Source of the DNA: Pseudomonas sp. Bc-h
Lineage (GTDB): Bacteria > Pseudomonadota > Gammaproteobacteria > Pseudomonadales > Pseudomonadaceae
Direction of reading: 5' to 3'
Assembly (NCBI RefSeq): GCF_002080045.1
Contig: NZ_MUIN01000009.1
Location: 431,119 to 495,118, forward strand
Length of the DNA stretch: 64,000 nt
In this document: one piece after another, positions 45,325-53,969 of the stretch
Numbering within the stretch: position 1 is the first letter of the stretch
How the letters are laid out: each line of letters opens with the position of its first letter
Translations under genes and position numbers: made by a program
The notes under the pieces: generated by a model
Told to the model about the DNA's origin: nothing
Seen by the model: only the letters and a program-made list of their open reading frames with translations
Databases searched by the model: none

Positions 45325-46014
45325 TCATTGCTTGAAGGTGAAGTCCACAGCAGCCCCTTCAACATCCTTGCGCGCCTCGTTTCGTAATTGCAGCTGCATT
45401 TCGTTGCTCAACAGGCGCCCCTGAAGCTGAAAATCAGGGTCGCTGCTGGTGTCCGGAAACATCTTGGGCAGCAGCGGCTTGGCTCCGGCAGCCGGGGCTT
45501 TGGACTTCGACACGGCAGTAATGACATTCGGCGGGGGAGTCATTTGCTTGACCATCTCGGGCGGCAGGCTCAAATCCAGGGAAGCCTTGGGAATCTTCGT
45601 CTCCTTCACAACCTGAGCGGGGCTTTTACTCTTGCTGGCCACCGGCGCACGGTCAGCGATGGCGGCATTATCCGCTTTGACCTTGGCGGATCTGGCGTTC
45701 GCGCCGGGCGCTTTTTGCTCGATAGCTGCGGCTTTGCCTGGCGTGGCTGCCTTCTGGGCGGTCTCAGGCTTGACTGGCTCAGCCTTGCTCGTCGCAGTCA
45801 CGCGCACAGTCGGCACGCTGGGCGCAAGTTCATGGACTGGCGGCATGGCAGCAGCGGCTTTTTCTATCGGCTCAGGGGCCTGCACAGCCTTGGATTCCGG
45901 CGCCCCGACAGGTGCTACAGCCAACACTTTGGGCGCTGGCGCAGGCGGCTTTTCAGCGTCACAAGCACTCAACAACGCCACTAACAGCAAAGCAGTACAA
46001 CGCAATGAATTCAT
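45325..46014 (-). CDS. Ala/Pro/Lys-rich lipoprotein
   Basis: 229 residues. The lipobox LLSAC has C18, followed by Asp. The middle is low-complexity (Ala, Pro, Lys, Val), like a spacer through the envelope. The C-terminal part (about 185-229) is ordered-looking, with DPDFQLQGRLLSNEMQLQLR. No known domain. It is sometimes mislabelled as a translation factor because of its composition. Confidence 0.78.
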   Translation of the reverse strand: MNSLRCTALLLVALLSACDAEKPPAPAPKVLAVAPVGAPESKAVQAPEPIEKAAAAMPPVHELAPSVPTVRVTATSKAEPVKPETAQKAATPGKAAAIEQKAPGANARSAKVKADNAAIADRAPVASKSKSPAQVVKETKIPKASLDLSLPPEMVKQMTPPPNVITAVSKSKAPAAGAKPLLPKMFPDTSSDPDFQLQGRLLSNEMQLQLRNEARKDVEGAAVDFTFKQ

Positions 46015-46133
46015 GATCGAAACGGCAGAAAAAAGGCAGGAGCCGATATGCTGGCTCTTTGCGCGGCGGCTGACAAGTGAATGCCCTGTCAGCTAGCCCC
46101 CTGAAGGTGTTGAAAACAGTGAAAGCCCGGAGT

Positions 46134-47573
46134 TCACCAAGCCTGACCAGCGTCCTGACATAGCTGCTTGGCCAACATACCGAGGGTCATCAGCGCCCTC
46201 TCCGCCTCGCGGTTCCAAGGCAGGCCACAGTTCAGACGAATACAGTGGTTGAACTGTTCTGTGTTGCTGAAGATCAGGCCCGGCGCGATGCTGATGCCCT
46301 GCTCCAGCGCCCGGACGTGCAGCTCTTGGGTATTCACCCTGCCCGGCAAGCTGATCCAAAGAATGAAGCCACCCGCAGGACGACTGATCTGCGTGCCCTC
46401 GGGGAACATCTGCTGCACCGCCAGCTGAAAGGCGCTGAGATTCTTGCGGTGCTCCTGGCGGATATAGCGCAAGTGCCGATCGTACCCGCCATTCTCCAGA
46501 TATGACGCCACCGCCATTTGCGTGACGCTGCATGCCGAATGTGTACTGAAGGTCTGCAGACGCTGGATTTCCGCCTGGTATTTGCCTGCAATCATCCAGC
46601 CGATTCGCACGCCCGGAGACAACGTCTTGGAGAAGCTCGAGCAGTAGATCACCCGCCCCAGGCGATCGAACGCTTTCAGGGCCTTGGTTTTGTTCTGCTC
46701 GTACATCAGCTCGCCGTAGATATCGTCCTCAATCACCTGGATATCAAAGTCCGACGCCAGTCGCAGCAGGTGCTTCTGGCGCTCTTCCGGCATGGTGCTG
46801 CCCAGCGGATTGCTCAGACGCGAGGTCATGACCAGCGCTTTGATCGACCACTGGTTGGCCGCCAGCTGCAAGGCCTCCAGGCTGATGCCGGTGTTCGGGT
46901 CGCTGGGGATCTCGATGACTTTCAACCCCAGCAGATCCGCCAGCTGCAACAGCCCGTAATAGGTGGGGGACTCGGCGGCGATCAGGTCGCCAGGACTGGT
47001 CAGTACGCGCAGCGACATTTGCAACGCGTCGACACAACCGTGGGTGATCACCACTTCCGACGGATCGACGACGACGCCGGCATCGCGCATGCGAATGGCG
47101 ACCTGACGCCGCAATGGCTCGAAACCCGGGCTGAACATGTAGTTGAACGCGCGAGGGCTCTGGAATCGAGTGACCTTGGCCAATTGTTGATGCAGCGCGC
47201 GCAGCGGCAGGTAGTCGATATGCGGGACAGCGGCACCGAAGGCAAACACCCCTTCGCGACGTGCCTCGACCAATACCTGCTGAATGATGCTCGCCCGGGT
47301 AACCAGCCCTGGCCGCTCGACCCGCGCGATGTCAGGCGTCGGCGCGGTGAGGGCCGGTGTCTGGTGCACGTAATAGCCGGATTGGGGGCGTGCGCGGATC
47401 AGTCCTTGATCTTCAAGATTGGCGTAAGCCTGCAACACGGTCGCATGGCTCACGTTGAGCTGGGAGCTCATCTTCCGCACCGAGGGCACGCGCTCGCCAG
47501 GCTGGTAGACACCCCGACGAATATCCTCGGCCAACTGCTGGGCGATGCGCTGGTAAAGCAGAAGATTGGTCAT
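46134..47573 (-). CDS. MocR-type GntR/aminotransferase regulator
   Basis: 479 residues. An N-terminal GntR winged helix (about 1-75, with GERVPSVRKMSSQLNVSHAT) is fused to a fold-type I aminotransferase domain. The PLP lysine is K316 (SSFSKTLSPGVRIGW). MocR proteins bind PLP or amino compounds and control nearby genes such as pdxST, gabTD or taurine genes, but none of those are here. The target is unknown. It faces away from the gltA side, with a 230-base gap upstream. Confidence 0.9.
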   Translation of the reverse strand: MTNLLLYQRIAQQLAEDIRRGVYQPGERVPSVRKMSSQLNVSHATVLQAYANLEDQGLIRARPQSGYYVHQTPALTAPTPDIARVERPGLVTRASIIQQVLVEARREGVFAFGAAVPHIDYLPLRALHQQLAKVTRFQSPRAFNYMFSPGFEPLRRQVAIRMRDAGVVVDPSEVVITHGCVDALQMSLRVLTSPGDLIAAESPTYYGLLQLADLLGLKVIEIPSDPNTGISLEALQLAANQWSIKALVMTSRLSNPLGSTMPEERQKHLLRLASDFDIQVIEDDIYGELMYEQNKTKALKAFDRLGRVIYCSSFSKTLSPGVRIGWMIAGKYQAEIQRLQTFSTHSACSVTQMAVASYLENGGYDRHLRYIRQEHRKNLSAFQLAVQQMFPEGTQISRPAGGFILWISLPGRVNTQELHVRALEQGISIAPGLIFSNTEQFNHCIRLNCGLPWNREAERALMTLGMLAKQLCQDAGQAW

Positions 47574-47746
47574 TTCGCGTCCCTCGACTCCACTCTTTCA
47601 AGCCTTTCTGAATCTTGGCGTGACAAACAATTACAGTGCCGCACCACAACAGTTTGGAATTGTACTGGGACAGTTTGTTCAGAGGCTAGTCATACTTGAC
47701 TGTGAATTAAAGTTTCATGCGTCGTAAGCGCCAAAAACGGTGGCTT

Positions 47747-47790
47747 TTTATAAAAAAAAGCCCGGCTTTTGATGAAAAAACCGGGCCCTA
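47747..47790 (-). terminator. Terminator of the OmpA-lipoprotein operon
   Basis: GCCCGG (47760-47765) and CCGGGC (47781-47786) form a stem with a 15-base loop. On the minus strand T8 follows. It lies just after the 47804 stop. The gap 47574-47803 shows nothing else that I can support. Confidence 0.8.
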
Positions 47791-47803
47791 ATGAAAAAAA
47801 TTT

Positions 47804-48619
47804 TTAACGGGCGGCGCTCAACCGACCTTTTTCGTCAGAAAACACGATTTCTACACGACGATTCTGGGCTCGTCCCCGCTCTGACGTGTTCACGTCTACC
47901 GGAAACTGATCGCCATAGCCTTCGACCTGGATGCGCTCGTCCTCGATTCCCAGGTCCGACAATACGTCGGCCACTGCCTGAGCCCGATCTCGGGACAGCT
48001 GCAGATTTTCTGCGCTGTCGCCAGTGCTATCGGTGTAACCCTCGATCCGCACCACGCGCTTGGGATTGAACTGCAGGAACTGTACGACTTTGAGTACCGT
48101 ACGGTTGGCAGAGCTTTTCAGCTCTGCGCGACCGGTGTCGAACAGCATGTCGCCAAGGGTCATCACCAGACCCCGCTCGCTTTGCTGAGTCGACAGGCTG
48201 ATGACCTGATCCTGCGCCCACTGGCCCTGCTGCTGCGCACCGGCCAGTTTGGCCTCACGCAACGCCAGCTGCAGACGTTGACGCTCAAGTTCCAGCCGGG
48301 CAAGTTTCTCTTGATTAAGCAGCAACTGACTGTGCTCGGACGCGATGGCGCTATAGCGGCTGCTCAGATAGGCATAGTGCGTGACGTCACCGGAACTGCC
48401 GACATAACCTGACATCCGCTCGGCCTTGGCCAGTAACTCACCGGCGCGAATGACATCTTTGGGCGCACTGCGCAGCACGTTGGTATCGACCTTCACCTTC
48501 TGGAAATCGGCATTGGCGCCCTGCAACGCCTGCTCGCTGCTCTGATGACCGGCGCAACCGTACAAGCCGGCGCTTCCCAGCAACAGGCAAACACTCAGGA
48601 CCCGAGGAATACGGTTCAT
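47804..48619 (-). CDS. OmpA-family lipoprotein with DUF4398 region
   Basis: 271 residues. Lipobox LYGC with C22. The N-terminal part (about 25-140) is helical and DUF4398-like. The C-terminal OmpA peptidoglycan-binding domain (about 150-262) has the motifs MLFDTGRAELK and IEGYTDSTGDSAENLQLSRDR (split by Y). It probably links the envelope to peptidoglycan. The start overlaps the stop of the preceding gene (ATGA). Confidence 0.9.
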   Translation of the reverse strand: MNRIPRVLSVCLLLGSAGLYGCAGHQSSEQALQGANADFQKVKVDTNVLRSAPKDVIRAGELLAKAERMSGYVGSSGDVTHYAYLSSRYSAIASEHSQLLLNQEKLARLELERQRLQLALREAKLAGAQQQGQWAQDQVISLSTQQSERGLVMTLGDMLFDTGRAELKSSANRTVLKVVQFLQFNPKRVVRIEGYTDSTGDSAENLQLSRDRAQAVADVLSDLGIEDERIQVEGYGDQFPVDVNTSERGRAQNRRVEIVFSDEKGRLSAAR

Positions 48620-48981
48620 TGTGCCGCCCCCAGCTGTTTGCGCAGACGATCCAGACGGGTATTCACCTGAGTCAGCTGTTCATTGCTTTTTTCAGTGAGT
48701 ACGCGCGCTTCCGCCAACCGCGCATCCAGCTCGGCTTGCTCGGCCTGCATGCGTGCATCCTTGTAGGATTTGTCCGCCATGTCCGCGCGGGCCTGAGTCA
48801 GCTTCGACTGCGCAGTCGCCATGTCCGGCTCATCATCAGTAGCCCCCACCGCGACCGCCTGAGCGACGGCCTGCTCTGTGAGTTTCAACTGTTCGTTCGG
48901 CGCAGGATCGTTGGCGCAGCCGAACAGAGAGGCGATTGCCATGGCGGCGAGTAAAGGTCTTGTTTTCAAAAAGAAGCTCAA
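48616..48981 (-). CDS. DUF4398 lipoprotein
   Basis: 121 residues. Lipobox LFGC with C22. The rest is a charged helical domain of the DUF4398 type (MATAQSKLTQARADMADKSY). It looks like a free copy of the N-terminal half of the OmpA-type protein that follows, and the two overlap by 4 bases, so they likely form a complex. Function unknown. Confidence 0.85.
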   Translation of the reverse strand: MSFFLKTRPLLAAMAIASLFGCANDPAPNEQLKLTEQAVAQAVAVGATDDEPDMATAQSKLTQARADMADKSYKDARMQAEQAELDARLAEARVLTEKSNEQLTQVNTRLDRLRKQLGAAQ

Positions 48982-48990
48982 GAAACGTTC

Positions 48991-49818
48991 CTACTGGTTT
49001 GTGGTGCTGGCCGGCTGCTGCAACTGGGCTTTCCACAGTTCCAGATTGCGGGTGACGGCTTCACTGGAGCGGCCCGAAGCGGCCAATTCTGTCATTTTTT
49101 TCGCAAGCTGTCCGCGCAACCACGGGTCGTTGCATGCTGAATTGAAGGACAACGCCAGGTACAGGCCGGGACGGTCCAGCGGTAATGGCTGTGCGTGCAG
49201 GTCCTTGGCCATCCCTAGCGTCTGGGTCAGCGCCAGGCCGGCGTAGCGCCCGGCGAGCACGAACTCGACCTGGCCCAACATGAGCTTCTGAAACGCCTGG
49301 GTCAGATTGGGCTGCTTTTCCAACGTCAGATGTTCTTTAATCGAACTATCGAAACTGGAGGTGATTCGGGTCTTTTCGGAGATCGCCCCGGGATGCCCAC
49401 GCAGATCTGCCAGCGCATTGAATGGTTGCGCATGACCGACGCGAGTCCAGACCATGATTTCGTTCTGCGCGATCGGCGGGTGGATGAAATCCAGAGACTC
49501 GAGTTCGGCACTGTTCAACGGCGTGTCGGCGAGCAGGTCCATGCGCCCGGTGCGCACCTCTTCCAGCGCCTGACTGCGCTTGCCACCAAACAGGAATTCA
49601 ACCTTGACACCCATTTGCGTCGCCGCCTCTTTGAGCAAATCGGCGTTGGCACCCATCAGGTGTTTGGGATCCTGCGGGTCACGCCACAGATAGGGCGGCG
49701 CGTCCGGGCTGCCAGTCACGATGAGCCGATCACACTTGCCCGCAGCGAAGACCGCCGTCGAAGGCAACAGCAGAAACCCTGCGATCAGCGCTGTCAGCGT
49801 CTGCCTTGGCGACGACAT
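48991..49818 (-). CDS. Family 3 periplasmic solute-binding protein
   Basis: 275 residues from the ATG at 49818 (AAGGA 7 bases upstream). Signal peptide MSSPRQTLTALIAGFLLLPS then TAVFAAGK. SBP_bac_3 fold with SPDAPPYLWRD and the pattern GANADLLKEAATQMGVKVEF. No transporter genes are adjacent. It precedes the two DUF4398 lipoprotein genes by 9 bases, so it may act as a sensor or scaffold component, not as part of a classic ABC system. Confidence 0.87.
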   Translation of the reverse strand: MSSPRQTLTALIAGFLLLPSTAVFAAGKCDRLIVTGSPDAPPYLWRDPQDPKHLMGANADLLKEAATQMGVKVEFLFGGKRSQALEEVRTGRMDLLADTPLNSAELESLDFIHPPIAQNEIMVWTRVGHAQPFNALADLRGHPGAISEKTRITSSFDSSIKEHLTLEKQPNLTQAFQKLMLGQVEFVLAGRYAGLALTQTLGMAKDLHAQPLPLDRPGLYLALSFNSACNDPWLRGQLAKKMTELAASGRSSEAVTRNLELWKAQLQQPASTTNQ

Positions 49819-49959
49819 TGCGACATCCTTTTTTCGATCCAATAAAAAAACCCGCTCATTCAAAGCTGCAGAAGGCGAAAGTCATCCGGCATATCAGATG
49901 GTCAACGCTTTCGAGCAGCCCGAAACGAACGGGTTCTCTTTATAAGTCAGACGGCTGGA

Positions 49960-50889
49960 TTAGACCAGCTTCTCCAACTCAGGCACCGCTTCGAACAGGT
50001 CAGCAACCAGACCGTAATCGGCCACCTGGAAGATCGGTGCTTCTTCGTCCTTGTTGATCGCAACGATCACTTTGGAGTCTTTCATGCCTGCCAAGTGCTG
50101 GATCGCGCCGGAGATACCGACCGCAATGTACAGCTGAGGCGCAACGATCTTGCCGGTCTGACCGACCTGCATGTCGTTGGGTACGAAACCTGCGTCGACG
50201 GCAGCGCGAGAAGCGCCAACCGCTGCGCCCAGTTTGTCGGCCAATGCGTACAGGTGCTTGAAGTTGTCGCCGTTCTGCATACCGCGGCCGCCGGAAACGA
50301 CGATTTTGGCAGCGGTCAGCTCAGGACGGTCGGACTTGGCCAGCTCTTCGCTGACGAAGGACGATTTGCCGGCATCGTGGGCAGCAGCCACCGCTTCAAC
50401 AGCAGCAAAACCGCCTTCAGCGGCAACGGCGTCGAAGCCGGTGGCGCGGACGGTGATGACCTTGATGGCAGCCGACGACTGAACGGTCGCAATGGCATTA
50501 CCGGCGTAGATCGGACGTTTGAAGGTATCGGCGCTTTCGACCGAGATGATCTCGGAGATCTGGTCAACATCCAGCTGCGCGGCAACGCGTGGCAGGATGT
50601 TCTTGCCATTGGAGGTGGCAGCAGCCAATACGTGGCTGTAGCCGGAAGCCAGCTCGGCTACCAGCGGTGCGACATTCTCTGGCAGTTGATGCGCGTAGGC
50701 CGCGTTGTCGGCGACCAGCACTTTGGCGACGCCGGCGATTTTCGCAGCGGCTTCGCCAACGGCACCGACGTTTTGGCCAGCGGCCAGGACGTGGATATCA
50801 CCACCGATCTTGGCGGCAGCAGCAACGGTGTTCAGGGTGGCGGGAGCGATCGCGCCGTTTTCGTGCTCAGCGATTACGAGAATAGGCAT
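49960..50889 (-). CDS. etfA: Electron transfer flavoprotein, alpha subunit
   Basis: 309 residues. The C-terminal FAD-binding domain has the family patterns SGGRGMQNGDNFKHLYALAD, VGQTGKIVAPQLYIAVGISG and VAINKDEEAPIFQVADYG (each within 20 residues). With EtfB it accepts electrons from acyl-CoA dehydrogenases. The start overlaps the etfB stop (TGATG). Confidence 0.97.
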   Translation of the reverse strand: MPILVIAEHENGAIAPATLNTVAAAAKIGGDIHVLAAGQNVGAVGEAAAKIAGVAKVLVADNAAYAHQLPENVAPLVAELASGYSHVLAAATSNGKNILPRVAAQLDVDQISEIISVESADTFKRPIYAGNAIATVQSSAAIKVITVRATGFDAVAAEGGFAAVEAVAAAHDAGKSSFVSEELAKSDRPELTAAKIVVSGGRGMQNGDNFKHLYALADKLGAAVGASRAAVDAGFVPNDMQVGQTGKIVAPQLYIAVGISGAIQHLAGMKDSKVIVAINKDEEAPIFQVADYGLVADLFEAVPELEKLV

Positions 50890-51638
50890 CAGATCACCTT
50901 CGCTTCGTTTTTCAGTTTCTCGACCAGTTCAGCAACTGACTTCACCTTGATGCCAGCGCTACGGGCAGCCGGCGCTTCGACTTTCAGTGTCTTGTTGGTG
51001 GAGGACGTGGAAACACCCAGAGCGTCAGGCGTCAGCACTTCGAGAGGCTTCTTCTTGGCTTTCATGATGTTCGGCAGCGACGCGTAGCGTGGCTCGTTCA
51101 GGCGCAGGTCGGTGGTGACGATGGCAGGCAGCTTCAACGAAACGGTCTGTGCACCGGCATCGATTTCTCGAGTAACGTTGACGCTGTCCCCGGAGACTTC
51201 GACTTTCGATGCGAAGGTGCCTTGAGCGTAACCGCTCAACGCGGCCAGCATCTGACCCGTCTGGTTGTTGTCGCTGTCGATGGCTTGTTTGCCGAGGATG
51301 ACCAGTTGTGGCTGTTCCTTGTCGACAACGGCCTTGAGCAACTTGGCCACGGCCAGGGAAGTCAGCTCGTCAGCGGATTCAACGAGGATGGCGCGATCGG
51401 CACCCAGTGCCAGAGCGGTACGCAGTTGCTCCTGAGCGGTGGTCGGGCCAATGGAAACGACGACGATCTCGGTCGCAACACCCTTCTCTTTCAGGCGTAC
51501 GGCTTCTTCCACGGCGATTTCGCAGAAGGGGTTCATCGACATTTTGACGTTAGCGAGATCGACGCCGGAGTTGTCCGCCTTGACGCGAACCTTGACGTTG
51601 TAGTCGACCACTCGTTTGACAGCTACAAGAACCTTCAT
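50889..51638 (-). CDS. etfB: Electron transfer flavoprotein, beta subunit
   Basis: 249 residues, starting MKVLVAVKRVVDYNVKVRVK, with the ETF-beta signature around KPLEVLTPDALGV and the AMP-site region VSIGPTTAQEQLRTALALGA. GAGGA lies 4 bases before the ATG at 51638; the frame extending to 51716 is not used. It is the first gene of etfBA and is divergent from ETF-QO. Confidence 0.97.
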   Translation of the reverse strand: MKVLVAVKRVVDYNVKVRVKADNSGVDLANVKMSMNPFCEIAVEEAVRLKEKGVATEIVVVSIGPTTAQEQLRTALALGADRAILVESADELTSLAVAKLLKAVVDKEQPQLVILGKQAIDSDNNQTGQMLAALSGYAQGTFASKVEVSGDSVNVTREIDAGAQTVSLKLPAIVTTDLRLNEPRYASLPNIMKAKKKPLEVLTPDALGVSTSSTNKTLKVEAPAARSAGIKVKSVAELVEKLKNEAKVI

Positions 51639-52021
51639 GGATTCCTCGTTACTCTCCGGTGAAAAGAAGTCGCCAGGCTCGGCCCGGCGATGGGTACACG
51701 TCAGTGTAAAGAACACCTCTGAAAACAGCGTATTCGTCGTTGCTTAACGGTGAGTTCGGCAAAAAACAACCGCTCTTCCCCGCCAATCCAAGCCATCCAA
51801 CCATCGGCCGTGTAAACTGCTCCCCGCCTGGCTTACAGGGGATTGAAGGGGGCAGCCGCATGACTTTCGCGTCGCTTTTAGAGGTGCTCTTCGGTCTGAC
51901 GGTCAGCCTACGGCGAGCGCAAAACCGCCCGTATCTTGACCGGAACGCCTATTGCGGTCAATACGACAAAAACGCCAGTCACAAGCCGTCTCCCTATGTT
52001 TTATCAGGGTTTCAGCTGATT

Positions 52022-52035
52022 CAAACAAACGTTTG
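52022..52035. promoter_or_regulatory. PsrA-like operator upstream of ETF-QO
   Basis: CAAAC-AAAC-GTTTG fits the published PsrA motif (C/G)AAAC-N2-4-GTTTG(C/G). The inner ACAAACGTTTGT is a perfect 12-bp palindrome. It ends 2 bases before the -35 box of the next feature, so binding could block transcription. PsrA is the long-chain fatty-acid-responsive TetR-type regulator of Pseudomonas. Confidence 0.65.
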
Positions 52036-52037
52036 TA

Positions 52038-52066
52038 TTGGACCGGCAAGGTGGTGTAGATATAAT
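52038..52066 (+). promoter_or_regulatory. Sigma70-type promoter of ETF-QO
   Basis: TTGGAC (52038-52043), a 17-base spacer, then TATAAT (52061-52066). It is about 100 bases before the GTG start. The rest of the 527-base gap (51639-52165) holds no gene and must contain the etfBA promoter, which I could not place. Confidence 0.85.
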
Positions 52067-52165
52067 GCGCCCCTTTGAGATGACGCTCGGATGACAACCT
52101 CTCCGCGTGTCGGTTTTTTGCACTTATAAAAAAATACCGTTTGAGCCTTGATCAGGAGATAGCCA

Positions 52166-53830
52166 GTGGAACGCGAATTTATGGAATTCGACGTCGTCAT
52201 CGTCGGAGCCGGCCCTGCCGGGCTGTCCGCCGCATGCCGTCTGAAACAGAAGGCCGCCGAAGCTGGCCAGGAAATCAGCGTCTGCGTGGTGGAGAAAGGC
52301 TCTGAAGTCGGCGCCCATATCCTCTCCGGCGCGGTATTCGAACCTCGCGCTCTTAACGAGCTGTTCCCTGACTGGAAAGAGCTCGGCGCACCGCTGAACA
52401 CCCCGGTCAAAGGCGACGACATCTATGTGCTGACCAGCAGCGAGGCCGGCACCAAGGTCCCGGGCGCGTTCGTGCCCAAGACCATGCACAACGAAGGCAA
52501 TTACATTATCTCGCTTGGCAACCTGTGCCGCTGGCTGGCGCAGCAGGCCGAGAACCTGGGCGTGGAAATCTACCCAGGCTTCGCCGCTCAGGAAGCGCTG
52601 ATCGACGAAAACGGCGTAGTGCGCGGGATCATCACCGGTGATCTGGGCGTCGACCGCGAAGGCAATCCGAAAGAAGGCCTGTACACCCCCGGCATGGAGC
52701 TTCGCGGCAAGTACACGCTGTTCGCCGAAGGCTGCCGTGGCCACATCGGCAAGCAACTGATCAAGCGTTACAACCTGGACAGCGAAGCCGACGCCCAGCA
52801 TTACGGCATCGGTCTGAAGGAAATCTGGGAAATCGACCCGGCCAAACACCAGCAAGGCCTGGTGGTGCACACCGCCGGCTGGCCGCTGGATGTGATGGGC
52901 ACCGAGAACACCGGCGGCTCCTTCCTTTATCACTTGGAAAACAACCAGGTGGTGGTCGGCCTGATCGTCGATCTGTCCTACGCCAACCCGTTCCTGTCGC
53001 CGTTCGACGAGTTCCAGCGCCTCAAGCATCACCCGATCCTCAAGCAGTACCTGGAAGGCGGCAAGCGCATCAGCTACGGCGCTCGGGCAATCTGCAAGGG
53101 CGGTCTGAACTCGCTGCCGAAAATGGTCTTCCCCGGCGGCGCGCTGATCGGTTGCGATCTGGGCACCCTGAATTTCGCCAAGATCAAGGGCAGTCATACC
53201 GCGATGAAGTCCGGGATGCTCGCGGCCGATTCCGTTGCTGACGCGCTGTTTGCCGGCAACGAAGGCGGCGATGCGTTGAACACCTACGTCGAAGCCTTTA
53301 AAGGCAGCTGGTTGCACGAAGAATTGTTCGCCAGCCGCAACTTCGGCCCGGCCATCCACAAGTTCGGCCCGATCTTGGGCGGCGCCTTCAACTTCATCGA
53401 TCAAAACCTGTTCGGCGGCAAGATTCCGTTCACGTTGCGCGACAACAAGCCTGACTACGCGTGCATGAAGCTGGCGGCCGACTCGAAGCGGATCGACTAC
53501 CCGAAACCGGACGGCAAGCTGAGCTTCGACAAACTGAGTTCAGTGTTCATTTCCGGCACCAACCATGAAGAAGAGCAGCCGTGCCACTTGAAGCTGAAGG
53601 ATCCGAGCATCCCGATCAGCGTCAACCTGCCCAAGTACGACGAGCCTGCGCAGCGCTACTGCCCGGCGGGCGTGTATGAAGTGGTAACCCAGGAAGACGG
53701 TAGCAAGCGCTTCCAGATCAACGCGCAGAACTGCGTCCACTGCAAAACCTGCGACATCAAGGATCCGTCCCAGAACATCACCTGGGTCACCCCTGAAGGC
53801 GCGGGCGGGCCGACCTACCCGAATATGTAA
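52166..53830 (+). CDS. ETF-ubiquinone oxidoreductase
   Basis: 554 residues, starting at GTG 52166 with AGGAG 7 bases upstream; homologues begin MEREYMEFDVV. The FAD motif GAGPAGLSAA is at about 15-24. The C-terminal 4Fe-4S motif is NCVHCKTCDIKDPSQNITW with an upstream CPAGVYE. It is a membrane-associated enzyme that passes electrons from ETF to ubiquinone. It is divergent from etfBA, which supplies its partner. Confidence 0.96.
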   Translation: MEREFMEFDVVIVGAGPAGLSAACRLKQKAAEAGQEISVCVVEKGSEVGAHILSGAVFEPRALNELFPDWKELGAPLNTPVKGDDIYVLTSSEAGTKVPGAFVPKTMHNEGNYIISLGNLCRWLAQQAENLGVEIYPGFAAQEALIDENGVVRGIITGDLGVDREGNPKEGLYTPGMELRGKYTLFAEGCRGHIGKQLIKRYNLDSEADAQHYGIGLKEIWEIDPAKHQQGLVVHTAGWPLDVMGTENTGGSFLYHLENNQVVVGLIVDLSYANPFLSPFDEFQRLKHHPILKQYLEGGKRISYGARAICKGGLNSLPKMVFPGGALIGCDLGTLNFAKIKGSHTAMKSGMLAADSVADALFAGNEGGDALNTYVEAFKGSWLHEELFASRNFGPAIHKFGPILGGAFNFIDQNLFGGKIPFTLRDNKPDYACMKLAADSKRIDYPKPDGKLSFDKLSSVFISGTNHEEEQPCHLKLKDPSIPISVNLPKYDEPAQRYCPAGVYEVVTQEDGSKRFQINAQNCVHCKTCDIKDPSQNITWVTPEGAGGPTYPNM

Positions 53831-53868
53831 ACGCAGCCTACGGCTGGAAAAGCCTGCGTGATGCACTC

Positions 53869-53957
53869 TGTGGGAGGGAGCTTGCTCGCGAAAGCGGTGG
53901 TTCAGACAACACTATGGTGTCTGACCCACCGCTTTCGCGAGCAAGCGCCCTCCCACA
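53869..53957. repeat. REP doublet (REPIN)
   Basis: Left arm TGTGGGAGGGAGCTTGCTCG and right arm CGAGCAAGCGCCCTCCCACA. The pairing continues inward through CGAAAGCGGTGG/CCACCGCTTTCG, leaving about 25 bases in the loop. It sits between the convergent ETF-QO and AraC genes. Confidence 0.92.
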
Positions 53958-53969
53958 ATTGCTTCAGCG

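Noticed and set aside
51639..52021. Possible small gene between etfB and ETF-QO
   Set aside because: The open frame starting near 51860 has no domain or ribosome site and runs into the PsrA-like site.
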